From a bacterium D16-51 (GTDB taxonomy: Bacteria > Bacillota > Clostridia > Lachnospirales > Lachnospiraceae), in NCBI GenBank assembly GCA_003612285.1, contig RAYE01000030.1, forward strand, positions 1-62,946: DNA of 62,946 nucleotides, written 5' to 3'. Shown one piece after another: positions 45,119 to 54,069 of this stretch (positions within the stretch are counted from its first letter, which is position 1; every line of letters starts with the position of its first letter). Under the pieces are notes generated by a model. It was not told the DNA's origin. It saw nothing but the letters and a program-made list of their open reading frames with translations, and searched no databases. Position numbers and translations under genes: made by a program.

Positions 45119-45616
45119 ATGGATAAAATAATTATTATAGGAAGCCCTGGGTCAGGGAAAAGCACTTTTGCAAGGAAGTTAAGGGACGTAACAGGAATCC
45201 CGCTATATTATCTGGATATGCTGTGGCATAAACCAGACCGAACAAATTATACAAGGGAGGAGTTTGATACCAGCCTGAAGGAAATTATAAAAAAAGATAG
45301 GTGGATTATTGATGGAAATTATCAGCGTACGATGGAACTGCGTATGAAAGAGTGTGACACAGTATTTCTTATGGATTTTCCGTTAGAGGTCTGCCTTGCG
45401 GGCGCAGCAGCCAGGGTTGGACATAAGCGGGAAGAACTGCCCTGGGTTGAAACAGAGTTTGATGAGGAATTCAGGAAGGATATTATTGCATTTCCAAAGG
45501 AAAAGCTTCCACAGATATATGGTTTGCTTGATAAATATAAGGAAAGCAAGGAGATTGTGATTTTTAAGGCAAGAGAGGAAGCTGATAGTTATATTTATGA
45601 AAGGGCAATTCCATGA
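45119..45616 (+). CDS. P-loop kinase-like protein (DNA topology modulation FlaR type)
   Basis: The 165-residue protein has Walker A GSPGSGKSTFARKL and a small NMP-kinase-like fold with YYLDMLWHKPDR and GNYQRTMELRM, as in proteins annotated adenylate-kinase-related or FlaR. The substrate is unknown. It follows rarA by 49 nt and overlaps the next regulator gene by 4 nt (ATGA), so it is in one operon with the two-component system. Confidence 0.85.
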   Translation: MDKIIIIGSPGSGKSTFARKLRDVTGIPLYYLDMLWHKPDRTNYTREEFDTSLKEIIKKDRWIIDGNYQRTMELRMKECDTVFLMDFPLEVCLAGAAARVGHKREELPWVETEFDEEFRKDIIAFPKEKLPQIYGLLDKYKESKEIVIFKAREEADSYIYERAIP

Positions 45617-46287
45617 AATTATTATATGCAGAGGACGAGATTGCTATGTCAGAGGCAATTGTAGATATACTGACGTACCACAAATATATTGTGGACGCCG
45701 TATATGACGGGGAGGAGGCGTTGGAATATGCACAGGCGGGGCAATATGATGGTATTGTCCTGGATATTATGCTTCCAAAGTTAGACGGCCTTTCCGTATT
45801 GAAGAAACTGAGGAGTGGGGGATGCAGGACGCCAATCCTTTTGCTTACGGCGAAAGCAGAAATTGAAGACCAGGTCCAGGGGCTGGATTTGGGGGCGGAT
45901 GACTATCTGCCAAAGCCGTTTCCGATGGAGCTTTTGCTTGCCCGTATCCGTGCCATGCTCCGGCGCAGGGAAGAGTTTACCCCAGATATATTGAGGTGCG
46001 GCTCTTTATCCCTGAACCGGCAGAGCTATGAACTTTCCAGTGGCGGTCATTCTTTTATTTTGCCTAAGCTGGAATATCAGCTTATGGAGCTTTTTTTGCT
46101 GAACAGGGGAAGTTACCTTTCTACAGAGGAACTCTTAGTCAGGGTATGGGGATATGAAACAGAAGCAGAAGTTGGGACGGTCTGGGTATATATTTCCTAT
46201 CTGCGCAAACGTCTTCTCGCACTTGAAGCCGATGTGGCGATTGTTGGAAAACGCAATGTGGGGTATACCCTGGAGGTAAAGGGATGA
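45613..46287 (+). CDS. OmpR-family response regulator
   Basis: This 224-residue regulator has a receiver with phosphoacceptor Asp51 (IVLDIMLPKLDG), acid pocket AEDE and Lys in LPKPF, and a winged-helix domain (about 125-222; KLEYQLMELFLLNRG, GYTLEV). It overlaps the kinase gene by 4 nt. Confidence 0.94.
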   Translation: MKLLYAEDEIAMSEAIVDILTYHKYIVDAVYDGEEALEYAQAGQYDGIVLDIMLPKLDGLSVLKKLRSGGCRTPILLLTAKAEIEDQVQGLDLGADDYLPKPFPMELLLARIRAMLRRREEFTPDILRCGSLSLNRQSYELSSGGHSFILPKLEYQLMELFLLNRGSYLSTEELLVRVWGYETEAEVGTVWVYISYLRKRLLALEADVAIVGKRNVGYTLEVKG

Positions 46288-47525
46288 TTCAGGTTCTTCA
46301 GAAAAAATTTGTTACTACGGCAATGATTGCTATTACTGTTTTGATTTTATTGTTGTTAGGGGCAATTAATATTGCAAATATTGTATCAGTCAGAAATGAA
46401 ACAGACAGGACGCTGCATATGATAGCCGGAAAGAATGGGAAAATGGATGCAGCGCGCCCTGTCCCTGATTCTGCTGCGCCCGGTTTTTGGATGAAACCGC
46501 CCAAAAATGATTATGATACATTTCTGTCTTCTAATTTCTTCCTTGTGCAGTTGGATGGTAACGGGGAGGTTATTGGCAGCGATATTAGCCGGACTTCCTC
46601 GGTTACAAAAGAGGAAGCGGAAAAACTTGCTGTGAAAGCATATTTTAACGGCAGGGCAAATGGGAAGGAGGGGCGGTTCCGTTATCTTCTGCAAGATGCC
46701 CGCATTGGAAGTGGGAAATTAGCCGTTTTCCTGGATACTTCGGGAGAGCAGTTTTCCTATCTGCGTGTTATGCTTCTGTCCGGGGCGGTTGGGCTGGCTT
46801 GCTGGGGGATGATGCTGATTTTTGTCGTATCGTTATCAAAAAAGGCAATCCGTCCGATTGCTGAGAGTATGGAAAGGCAGAAGCAGTTTGTGACAAATGC
46901 AGGGCATGAAATTAAAACCCCGCTTGCCATTATCCAGTCCAATACAGAGGCGATGGAACTGTACCAGGGGGAAAATAAGTGGAGCAGGAATATTAAGGCG
47001 CAGGCAGTACGGCTGGATGGCTTGATGAAGAATCTTTTGCTGCTTGCCCGTATGGAGGAAGGGGGAGCAAAAGGCAGCTTCGTTGATTTTTCATATAGTG
47101 AACTGCTTTTCGGGATTGTGCAGGAATTTTCCCAGTTGATAGAAACGAAAAAAATAGATTTAGAGTTATCAATCCAGCCGGATATTAATATTTGTGCTGA
47201 CAAAAGCCATATGGAACAGATGGCTTCTGTTTTGATGGATAATGCAGTAAAGTACACAAACGAAGGTGGGGAAATAGGGGTATGTTTAAAAAAGAATGGG
47301 AAGCAGACTGTTTTGAAAATACAAAACACCTGTGAACAATTGCCTGACGTCCCGGCAGAAAAGTTGTTTGACCGTTTTTACCGGGCAGACAGCGCGCGTA
47401 CACAGAAAAACGGCGGGTATGGGATAGGGCTTTCCGTGGCGCGTTCGATTGCGGAAGCAAATAATGGGACAATTATTGCTGAATATATTGGAGAGGACAG
47501 GATTTGTTTTATGGTTATTTTTTAG
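46284..47525 (+). CDS. Sensor histidine kinase
   Basis: 413 residues: membrane helix 1 (about 10-33), an outside domain of about 130 residues, helix 2 (about 161-183), then directly the HisKA domain with His208 (FVTNAGHEIKTPLAII); there is no clear HAMP. The ATPase shows SVLMDNAVKYTNEG and GYGIGLSVARSIAEANNG. The middle D-box is changed: KIQNTCEQLP stands where most kinases have xDxGxG, a feature shared with a subgroup of clostridial kinases. Probably couples to the regulator at 45613. Confidence 0.92.
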   Translation: MIQVLQKKFVTTAMIAITVLILLLLGAINIANIVSVRNETDRTLHMIAGKNGKMDAARPVPDSAAPGFWMKPPKNDYDTFLSSNFFLVQLDGNGEVIGSDISRTSSVTKEEAEKLAVKAYFNGRANGKEGRFRYLLQDARIGSGKLAVFLDTSGEQFSYLRVMLLSGAVGLACWGMMLIFVVSLSKKAIRPIAESMERQKQFVTNAGHEIKTPLAIIQSNTEAMELYQGENKWSRNIKAQAVRLDGLMKNLLLLARMEEGGAKGSFVDFSYSELLFGIVQEFSQLIETKKIDLELSIQPDINICADKSHMEQMASVLMDNAVKYTNEGGEIGVCLKKNGKQTVLKIQNTCEQLPDVPAEKLFDRFYRADSARTQKNGGYGIGLSVARSIAEANNGTIIAEYIGEDRICFMVIF

Positions 47526-47587
47526 CAGTTTTTAAGCAGTAACATTCCGTTGCTATTCACGGTCAATAGGAAAAGAGGTGTATTTCT

Positions 47588-48070
47588 ATGTTTACAATAT
47601 CGTCCCAATCCAATCAATATAGAAAAACTATCCCTCGGTTGACTATTAAAAGTGGCGGGAAAATATACTCTATTGACAAAGATGGAAGCCCTTATTTAGA
47701 AATAGAAATTTCCTCTGAATCTTGGAATCCTTTTAATGCTGAATGTTTTTTCCAGGAACATTTTTGTATTGGCAGCGGAAATGAAGCCTACTTCATAAAT
47801 TTGCAAACAAAAGAGGTAAAAATAGTCTTATGTGACCTATATTTTGGTTATTTTTATATCTATAAAGACAGGTTATATGTAGCTTCAAATTCCCAATTAC
47901 TTTGTTTTAATTCTGCCTGCGAATTGCTGTGGCAAACAGAAAGAATTGCGGTAGATGGTATTTGCGTAGATGGATTTTCAGAGGACAGTATATTTGTGTC
48001 TTGCGAAATAGACCCACCCAATCATTGGATAAAATATCAGCTTTCCATTCACGATGGAAAAAGGCGCTAA
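47588..48070 (+). CDS. Protein of unknown function, beta-rich
   Basis: 160 residues, not recognised. The sequence alternates hydrophobic and polar residues with many Tyr, Phe and Ser (KIYSIDKDGSPYLEIEISS, YFGYFYIYKDRLYVAS, SQLLCFNSACELLWQT), which suits blades of a small beta-propeller or sandwich. GAGGTG 9 nt before the ATG supports the start. Just upstream (47549-47570) is a partial copy of the TTGCTATTCACGGTCA repeat end, so the gene may have arrived by a local rearrangement. Confidence 0.6.
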   Translation: MFTISSQSNQYRKTIPRLTIKSGGKIYSIDKDGSPYLEIEISSESWNPFNAECFFQEHFCIGSGNEAYFINLQTKEVKIVLCDLYFGYFYIYKDRLYVASNSQLLCFNSACELLWQTERIAVDGICVDGFSEDSIFVSCEIDPPNHWIKYQLSIHDGKRR

Positions 48071-48079
48071 GAAAGGCAG

Positions 48080-49168
48080 TCATGCTCCTCGGTAATCCGG
48101 TAATTTCTTCATTCCGAGAAAAAATCGTAAAACAGGTATTCTCTTTACGATTTCACATATTAAAAATGTTACAATAAACGAAATTAAAGCAATCAATAAA
48201 TATTGCCCTGCAACACTAATAGGTAATTTCAGGGCGAAAAAACCTACCACGACCAGAATTGGCATATGGAGAATGTAAACAGGGAAAGACATCTGAGTTA
48301 AATAAATGCTGGCCCGGTTATGAAAGTTTAGCTTTGACTGCCCTGTGCCAAGTAACATAATAATTGCCATCCAGCCGAAAAAAATATAGAGTATAGTCAT
48401 CCAGACATTCCGGATATTTTCAAAACAGTACAGATAGGTGTATAGGCTGCCCGACAGGATGCAAATTGCCAGGCTTACAAACTGGTATTGCTGTAGTTTT
48501 TGCAGAATACTTTCTTCTGAAAGAATATAGTATCCGAACAAAAACAGTATCATAAATTGCCCTAAGCTTTTCCCGCCAATATTCAGGACATATAGGCAAA
48601 ACCACTCTGGTACAAATAGCAAAATAATAAAAAAATATGACAGGCTGCCAACTCTAAATTTCGGTAAAAACTTCTTTTGCAAGCGAACAATTAGTAGCGC
48701 TGTCAAAGAAATAGCAAACAAATAAAGTAAAAACCAAAGATGTGCAGGAGTAAAACCCCCATGATATCCTGTTAAATCGGTTGTCTTTGTAAAAAACAGT
48801 TTATACTGCTGCCAGTAAGTTCCTGTATACCCATTAAAAAACATTTCTGCAGTATAGGTCATTATAGGAACAAGTGTAAACAGTCCAAAGAAAAATGGAA
48901 TGACTAATTTTTTTATTCGCTCCACAACAAATTGTTTGTTTGTCCTTTTTAGAAGAGAATATTTACAACTCATGCCTGCAATAGCAAACAAAACGGTCAT
49001 ATACCACGGATACATAGCAGTTGAAAACACATAAAGAGCAGTGTTTGTGTGTGACCATATGTAAAATCCACTGTATTCGCCTCCGCTCCAAATCTGTGCC
49101 GCATGGAATGGAAAAAGAAACAGGATTGCCAAACATCTTAAATTATCTATATAATATTTTCTCTCCAT
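48080..49168 (-). CDS. Acyltransferase 3 family membrane protein
   Basis: A 362-residue membrane protein with about ten helices. The start RKYYIDNLRCLAILFLFPFHA has the catalytic-type His of the family, and VYILHMPILVVVG closes it. Members add acetyl or other acyl groups to sugars, lipids or peptidoglycan at the membrane. The start is at Met-49168 (ERKYYIDN), with AGAAAGAAGGAA upstream; the frame opens at 49192. It is convergent with the gene at 47588 and lies downstream of the TetR regulator gene, which may control it. Confidence 0.9.
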   Translation of the reverse strand: MERKYYIDNLRCLAILFLFPFHAAQIWSGGEYSGFYIWSHTNTALYVFSTAMYPWYMTVLFAIAGMSCKYSLLKRTNKQFVVERIKKLVIPFFFGLFTLVPIMTYTAEMFFNGYTGTYWQQYKLFFTKTTDLTGYHGGFTPAHLWFLLYLFAISLTALLIVRLQKKFLPKFRVGSLSYFFIILLFVPEWFCLYVLNIGGKSLGQFMILFLFGYYILSEESILQKLQQYQFVSLAICILSGSLYTYLYCFENIRNVWMTILYIFFGWMAIIMLLGTGQSKLNFHNRASIYLTQMSFPVYILHMPILVVVGFFALKLPISVAGQYLLIALISFIVTFLICEIVKRIPVLRFFLGMKKLPDYRGA

Positions 49169-49192
49169 TCGTATATTCCTTCTTTCTCCCAC

Positions 49193-49364
49193 ATAGGGCG
49201 ATACATGGTTTACTGTTACTTTTTTATAATTCAGAGGGCAATAGCACTCAAGCTGCCGCCCCCGCTAAACTCAAAAATTTATAATATAATTTTATAAATA
49301 TCTGCTGCTTCGTTTTCAAAAGAAAAGCTCCGTTCATACACGCCGCCATTTTTTTGTATAACTT
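49193..49364 (-). other. Interval with a possible coding remnant
   Basis: On the minus strand a short frame shifted by one from the end of the TetR gene reads SVKVIQKNGGVYERSFSFEN and stops at about 49280. It may be a lost C-terminus of the regulator or a decayed separate gene. Nothing else is seen. Confidence 0.25.
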
Positions 49365-49937
49365 TTACTGACGCTGCATTTTCTTTCTCAACAGATATAT
49401 GAAGTTGTACATTCGTACTCCTTGATATGCAAATATAATTACATTGAAAATTGATTCTGGGTTCACGGAATTAAATTCTTTTGTACCTATTCCATAGTTG
49501 ATAAGCTCTATCCATGTTGATTTTGAAATTTCGTACTGTTTTTTTACAGAATTCTCTTCTTTAGAAATCGCTGGATTACTATAAAATTCATAAATAGCAA
49601 GGCTTATAGAATTTTCATAATCAATCATTTCATTTGCATATCTTGAAAGGAGTTCCTCTAATATCGTGGTAGCTGGAATGCGCTGCCCGATTTTAGTAAA
49701 TACTACACTTTTTTGCTTATTGGAAAAAGCATTAACTATCTCCAAAAATATCTGTTCGGTGCTTTCATAATGGCGGTACAGTCCTCCACGGCTAAGTCCT
49801 GTCAACTCGCAAATATCTTTCATAGTTACATTTTTAAATCCCTTTTCAGCAAATAGTTGATATGCCTTTTCTCGAATGTCCTGTTTTGTCTTATCGCCTC
49901 TCAAGCTCACATTATCACCTCTTCTCTTTTGCGACAC
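49365..49937 (-). CDS. TetR-family transcriptional repressor
   Basis: 190 residues. The N-terminal helix-turn-helix is KQDIREKAYQLFAEKGFKNV then ICELTGLSRGGLYRHYESTEQI, a standard TetR domain. The rest is the ligand-binding helical part. A readable promoter with two operator palindromes lies directly before it, so it is likely autoregulated; the acyltransferase downstream on the same strand is the natural co-target. Ligand unknown. Confidence 0.92.
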   Translation of the reverse strand: MSQKRRGDNVSLRGDKTKQDIREKAYQLFAEKGFKNVTMKDICELTGLSRGGLYRHYESTEQIFLEIVNAFSNKQKSVVFTKIGQRIPATTILEELLSRYANEMIDYENSISLAIYEFYSNPAISKEENSVKKQYEISKSTWIELINYGIGTKEFNSVNPESIFNVIIFAYQGVRMYNFIYLLRKKMQRQ

Positions 49938-49980
49938 TTATGTCACTTTTTATTATGCGTCATTCGTGTCGCTTTGTCAA
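49933..49980 (-). promoter_or_regulatory. Promoter and twin operator of the TetR gene
   Basis: On the minus strand TTGACA (49975-49980) and CATAAT (49952-49957) are 17 nt apart. GACA-N4-TGTC lies at 49933-49944 (perfect) and a copy with one mismatch at 49959-49970, inside the spacer; centres are 26 bp apart. Binding there would block RNA polymerase. Confidence 0.7.
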
Positions 49981-50168
49981 GGATAAGTGTAGAACAAATT
50001 GTAAAAATAAGTATGAATAGTAACTATGAATGAGAGGGAATTTCTGTCTATTCCCTTCGCATGGCATAATATTGGCGGTTTTTGAAAATGCCAAGCTTGG
50101 GTATGATGGCCCCGTCCTGGTATGGTATCCCTCCTTCCAGACTTCGGGTTAGGTTGGCACAGGGCAAC

Positions 50169-50196
50169 AAAAAACCGCCAGCGTCAGCCAGCGGTT
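50169..50196 (-). terminator. Rho-independent terminator of the ParE/Phd operon
   Basis: On the minus strand AACCGC-GCGGTT type stem (AACCGCTGGC ... GCGGTT) followed by six T. It lies 22 nt after the toxin stop. Confidence 0.75.
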
Positions 50197-50217
50197 CCAT
50201 AGTTACTATATTTTGTT

Positions 50218-50556
50218 TTACCCTTCGCTGTCATTCTGCGGCAGATCAGGAAACAGAATCCGAAGATAATCCCGTCTGCCGTAGAGAACACGGTCAATGT
50301 ACACATCCTGCCCGTTCACACGGTAGAAAACCATGTAATTTCCACTGGCGAGGAATCGGTAGTCACTTTCTATATCTGTCACAAAGGACAGCGAAGTGCC
50401 AATTTCTGAAAAATTTTCCAGTTCGTCAACCGTGTCCATGATTTTGTTTACGGTGTTTTCAGCGGCTTGCGGATTACATAATTCAAAGGTAATATACTCC
50501 CAGATTTTGTCCAAGTCGTTCCGGGATTCCGGGGAGTAGTGGATGTTATTCTTCAT
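50218..50556 (-). CDS. RelE/ParE-family toxin
   Basis: This 112-residue toxin has the family start IHYSPESRNDLDKIWEYI, a middle YRFLASGNYMVFYRV and the C-terminal VLYGRRDYLRILF, typical of ParE-like proteins. Overlap of 11 nt with the antitoxin gene shows the usual antitoxin-first operon. Target (gyrase or ribosome) cannot be decided from the sequence. Confidence 0.9.
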   Translation of the reverse strand: MKNNIHYSPESRNDLDKIWEYITFELCNPQAAENTVNKIMDTVDELENFSEIGTSLSFVTDIESDYRFLASGNYMVFYRVNGQDVYIDRVLYGRRDYLRILFPDLPQNDSEG

Positions 50557-50806
50557 TTGCCTTTGTTCGGAAATGTGCTCTCACATCCGAGGACGAAAGC
50601 CATCCCTTTTCCTCTCCAGATTTTTTCCCTTTTGCAAGCTCGTCCATGAGTTTCAGGGTGGCCTGTGTTTTTTCGTAGTCCTGCATGTCAATGATTGCAT
50701 AGCGCCCGCGTCCGTTTTTGGTGAGAAAGACCGGTGCGCCCACAGATACGTCACGGAGCACATCACTGTAATTCCTCAAATCAGAGATTGGTTTGATATT
50801 CGGCAT
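50546..50806 (-). CDS. Phd/YefM-family antitoxin
   Basis: The 86-residue antitoxin starts MPNIKPISDLRNYSDVLRDV and has VFLTKNGRGRYAIIDMQDYE, the DNA-binding core of Phd proteins, and a charged C-terminal helix that would wrap the toxin. It is complete, unlike the remnant at 1684. AGGAGAAT-like site upstream. Confidence 0.9.
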   Translation of the reverse strand: MPNIKPISDLRNYSDVLRDVSVGAPVFLTKNGRGRYAIIDMQDYEKTQATLKLMDELAKGKKSGEEKGWLSSSDVRAHFRTKANEE

Positions 50807-50883
50807 AATTACATTCTCCTTTCCTGCCCCTTAGTATACCCTGATTTGATGTGAAATTCAACAGCATATTTTACAACAATATT

Positions 50884-51063
50884 TTAGTGAGCGCCCCATA
50901 TACTTTGTATAAATTTTTTCAGCGGGCGGTTCGCCATAGTCTGCCCCTCTGGGCATTCTTCTGCTGTCCCGATCACCCTGTCCGTAATCGTTGAGATGGT
51001 CTCATGGGAAATATTAATCGCGTATATATCTTCAACTGTATCGGCAATGTCATGCTGATTCAT
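50884..51063 (-). pseudogene. Remnant of an IS256-family transposase
   Basis: The frame reads MNQHDIADTVEDIYAINISHETISTITDRV and then jumps to NRPLKKF, which are two nearby parts of IS256-type transposases with a small degenerate stretch between them. It stops after 59 residues; the catalytic DDE region is missing. Confidence 0.65.
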
Positions 51064-51329
51064 GCCCTTATTTCATAAACAACCGCTTCATACGGTCTTA
51101 ATTTCTCTGAATGCCCTTCTGTATAATTGCTGATTAAAAGATTCCCATTCTTTGGAATTTCATTACAGATAACATATAATGTCTGTCTATCCATGCTGCG
51201 TTTATAAGCAAAAATTTGCTCATTTTCCTTCATAATCATTTCAAAATTTCCATATACTACAATTTTTATACTGTGTCTTAATTCAATCAGATGCTTATAG
51301 TAATGAAATGCGGATTTAGAATCTGCCAA
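51060..51329 (-). pseudogene. C-terminal remnant of a GH13 alpha-glucosidase
   Basis: The frame, opening near 51375, reads SAFHYYKHLIELRHS, then VYGNFEMIMKENEQIFAYKR and LRPYEAVVYEIR. This is the linker and C-terminal beta domain of oligo-1,6-glucosidase-type enzymes. The catalytic barrel is absent. It ends where the transposase remnant begins (4 nt overlap), so a transposition or deletion joined the two. Confidence 0.6.
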
Positions 51330-51459
51330 TTCACGCTCTGCATTAGCAAGGATAAAACTGGCCAGGCTGTATCCATCAGTGCTTTAAAAACTATCTGGGC
51401 GGTAATTACAGCTCTGCCCTGCATGGTTCATCCTGATACCAGGCAAGGAAAGACTGTAA

Positions 51460-51690
51460 TTTCTGCCGGATGTACTAGATGAACTTGAAAAAGCTGACGA
51501 AGATGTTGGTAGATTTCTGCCACCAAAATCATGGGAAGATATTTATAAGGACTTAGAAATTTCGAGGCAACAAGCATCACTAAGCATAATGGATGATGCG
51601 GAGAAAACAAAATATAGGCTTCCCTATGTGGCTGGTGGATTAAAACTATGCGAAGATCCTTATCAAATATTTTCTATTATTAACCCCTGA
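51460..51690 (+). pseudogene. C-terminal fragment of an unrecognised protein
   Basis: A 76-residue open stretch after a stop at 51457 reads LDELEKADEDVGRFLPPKSW and EKTKYRLPYVAGGLKLCEDP, ending SIINP. It has no start codon and no match that I recognise; it looks like the tail of a larger gene whose front is lost. Confidence 0.35.
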
Positions 51691-51913
51691 TTTGATTGCC
51701 TTATGTTATTTTGGTATTTCATACAAATATTATGTGTTCCAGACAATTTCAAAAAGCCAATGTTTACCAGAATTTTGTATTGTGCCTTTAGTTGCATCCT
51801 ATACCAGAAATTTTGTCAAGCCAATATCCGCAATCCGCATTGCAAGCAACCAAAGATTGCAGGCAAGCAGGCATTGCTTGCTTAATGAGATTAAATTATT
51901 TTCTAAAGTGAAT

Positions 51914-52093
51914 TTATAACCAGTCTTCTAATTTAAGACCACTTACCCGCTTAAATTCATTTGTATTATTTGTAACTATGGTAATACCCAGTGCCTTTGC
52001 ATGTGAAGCAATCAGCATATCCATAGGTCCAATAGGTATTCCTTTTTGTTTCATTGCAAATATACATGTATTAGTATCTAACATATATTTCAT
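51914..52093 (-). pseudogene. VapC-type PIN toxin with internal deletion
   Basis: The 59 residues join the first strand of a PIN domain, MKYMLDTNTCIFAMKQK (with the first Asp), straight to its last part, PMDMLIASHAKALGITIVTNN and FKRVSGLKLEDW. About 60-70 residues in the middle, with the second catalytic acid, are missing, while the frame is kept. The start overlaps the antitoxin stop by 4 nt. It should have no nuclease activity. Confidence 0.75.
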
Positions 52094-52314
52094 AATTTTT
52101 CCCTTTCTTGTAATATCCCCTGTTCCCTTTCTGACATACAATCACTGGAAAATAATCCCAGGCTTTGTAGTAATCCATGCCATTTACTGTCTTTTGGCAT
52201 TAAAAATACTACATCACCTATTTTATTAATAGTAACTGCATCCTGTTCAAAATTATATTTCTTTGGCAGACTTACAGTCTGGTATCCCCCATTTTGAAAA
52301 ACCTTTGCAGTCAT
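52090..52314 (-). CDS. VapB/AbrB-type antitoxin
   Basis: A 74-residue protein with the swapped-hairpin AbrB start TAKVFQNGGYQTVSLPKKYNF and a C-terminal tail QGILQEREKL. AGAGGTG precedes Met-52314. It appears intact although its partner VapC is broken. Confidence 0.8.
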   Translation of the reverse strand: MTAKVFQNGGYQTVSLPKKYNFEQDAVTINKIGDVVFLMPKDSKWHGLLQSLGLFSSDCMSEREQGILQEREKL

Positions 52315-52692
52315 GATGGAAACACCTCTTTTTAAAGATGACATATGATGATATATATTTTTATCTATACACTTTTTAAAATTATATCTCAATTTTAAAC
52401 TAGTCTGAACATGTGTTTATAATAACATATTTTGTTTCATTATGCAATTTCTACACCTGTATTTGTATTTAGTTTTATCTTTGTAACAAGGAACGGACAG
52501 ATAGACTCCATTATGTTAAAAATGGAGCTGTGTACCAGGCACAGCCCCCCATAACACAATATTTTTTTATTATGCTTCTGTACTAGTGGTATTTATTAAA
52601 TTTCTTCAGATAGGTAGTTCTTTATTATCAGAATATAACCACTCATTAATAGATTTAACAGGAATTTACACTTTTTCATTAATCTGCATTAG
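52315..52692. other. Interval without a supported gene
   Basis: Contains a small hairpin (CTCCAT/ATGGAG, about 52507-52528) with an adjacent GGCTGTG region, and the repeat motif CTGTACTAG at 52578-52586. No reading frame of note. Confidence 0.5.
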
Positions 52693-53280
52693 TTATTCTC
52701 CTATACGTATGTTTTTGACAGTCCGGCTTTCTATCGTTAGGTTTTCATAAACTCGGATTCCACCATTTCCAGTTGGTGCTTGTGCTAAAAGTCCCACTTT
52801 CATATTTTTTTCGGCAGGCAGGTTGAAAAACCTCATCATATAGAACCTTTCCCCATCTGTTGAATAATGAAAGGCAAATGATTGTCCTACCCGGCACAAC
52901 TGTAACCAAACAAAGTCATTTTCGATATTACAACCATTGGCGTCATCCGATTGCTCTTTTGTAACAACGCTGACAACCGCATGTGTATTGAAATCTGTAA
53001 GTTCAAAACAGGCTTTCGCCCAATTCCTGCTATCCTGCATGACCATAATCGAGGAAGAATCATAAGTATCTTTGAAATCAAGCGATACTTTTACTCGCAT
53101 AACAAAGTCTCCAATAATTTCCGTATAATAAAATGGGGCATTGCTTAACGATTCCGGAGTAATGCCTTCTTCTCCGACTGTACCATTATTACAAAAAAAG
53201 TCACTCTTACTTGGAGCAGTTATCTCCCACCTATCTCCCGTTTTTTTAATTGTGCTTTCATTAAGCCATTTAAATTCCAT
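52693..53280 (-). CDS. DUF1349 concanavalin-like protein
   Basis: 195 residues of the DUF1349 family, a beta-jelly-roll like that of glucanases: KWLNESTIKKTGDRWEITAP at the start, FYYTEIIGDFVMRVKV, YDSSSIMVMQDSRNWAKACFE and VGLLAQAPTGNGGIRV. In the family these are thought to bind or turn over sugars or glycans; no catalytic role is established. It is 32 nt downstream of a paralogue of the same fold. Confidence 0.85.
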   Translation of the reverse strand: MEFKWLNESTIKKTGDRWEITAPSKSDFFCNNGTVGEEGITPESLSNAPFYYTEIIGDFVMRVKVSLDFKDTYDSSSIMVMQDSRNWAKACFELTDFNTHAVVSVVTKEQSDDANGCNIENDFVWLQLCRVGQSFAFHYSTDGERFYMMRFFNLPAEKNMKVGLLAQAPTGNGGIRVYENLTIESRTVKNIRIGE

Positions 53281-53312
53281 CGCAAATCGACTCCTTCCTA
53301 TATAAAATTACA

Positions 53313-53912
53313 TTAGTCACGCCAATCCGCATCTGATTCCCACTGGCATTCTGTAATCTGCATATCTGAAAATGTTGCTTTGTATGAACCTTCTGTTGGG
53401 CTGCAGGCATATATTCCATATGTAATTTTTTCTGCCCCCTCCCACATATGGAAAATCCGCATCTGTCTGAAATTTCTGCCATCCTCGCTGCATTCAATGC
53501 AATAGTCGCTGTTTCTGCGCGAAAAGCGGTACCACATACTTTTAATATTAGAGGATATATCTGTTGTTGCCCAGTCAGAATATCCATGATTCGTGACAAC
53601 GCTTCCCAGGCGTTGTATTTTTGCATCTTCATATTCTATAGATGCCTTAAACCAGTTATCGCTATCTAAATACATGACCACACCGCATTGGTCAAAACGG
53701 CAGGTACTTTCAAACTCTGTCTTTACAATAAATGAAAAATACATATCAGTTGTTTCAATCTGAAACACTGGAGCATTATCATTTTGAAAACCATAATAAG
53801 TGCGTGCCCATAAGTCAGTTCCACTTTCCGTAATAATTACGATATTGTTTTCACCAATCTGTACCTGTTTCGGTTGACGTGTCCATTTCGGACTGCATTT
53901 CAAAAAATCCAT
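53313..53912 (-). CDS. DUF1349 concanavalin-like protein
   Basis: 199 residues, a paralogue of the next gene on the strand: VKTEFESTCRFDQCGVVMYL, NWFKASIEYED, WYRFSRRNSDYCIECSEDG and YGIYACSPTEGSYKATFSD. AGAGAGGA precedes Met-53912 (DFLKCSPKW). The pair with an MFS carrier and an AraC regulator beside it suggests a sugar-use locus. Confidence 0.85.
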   Translation of the reverse strand: MDFLKCSPKWTRQPKQVQIGENNIVIITESGTDLWARTYYGFQNDNAPVFQIETTDMYFSFIVKTEFESTCRFDQCGVVMYLDSDNWFKASIEYEDAKIQRLGSVVTNHGYSDWATTDISSNIKSMWYRFSRRNSDYCIECSEDGRNFRQMRIFHMWEGAEKITYGIYACSPTEGSYKATFSDMQITECQWESDADWRD

Positions 53913-54034
53913 CTTTTTTCCTCTCTTTCTTTTTATTGTCATAGGTGATTATTTTAACACCTATTTTTCATGTTATAGGAAATTTTGCTGTGACGTAGTG
54001 GTTGCCGATAAGAATTGCGAAGCAATTCTTGCTA

Positions 54035-54062
54035 GGGCACCAGCGCTGGCGGTGCCCTTTTT
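54035..54062 (+). terminator. Hairpin terminator, repeated elsewhere
   Basis: GGGCACC and GGTGCCC around AGCGCTGGC, then TTTTT on the plus strand. It equals the hairpin at 40911-40943 except one base. A second stem AAGAATTG/CAATTCTT lies just before it. Plus-strand input is not obvious, so it may shield the MFS gene from read-through. Confidence 0.6.
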
Positions 54063-54069
54063 CACTCCG

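Noticed and set aside
46757-47329. Minus-strand 190-residue frame
   Set aside because: Antisense shadow of the sensor kinase at 46284.
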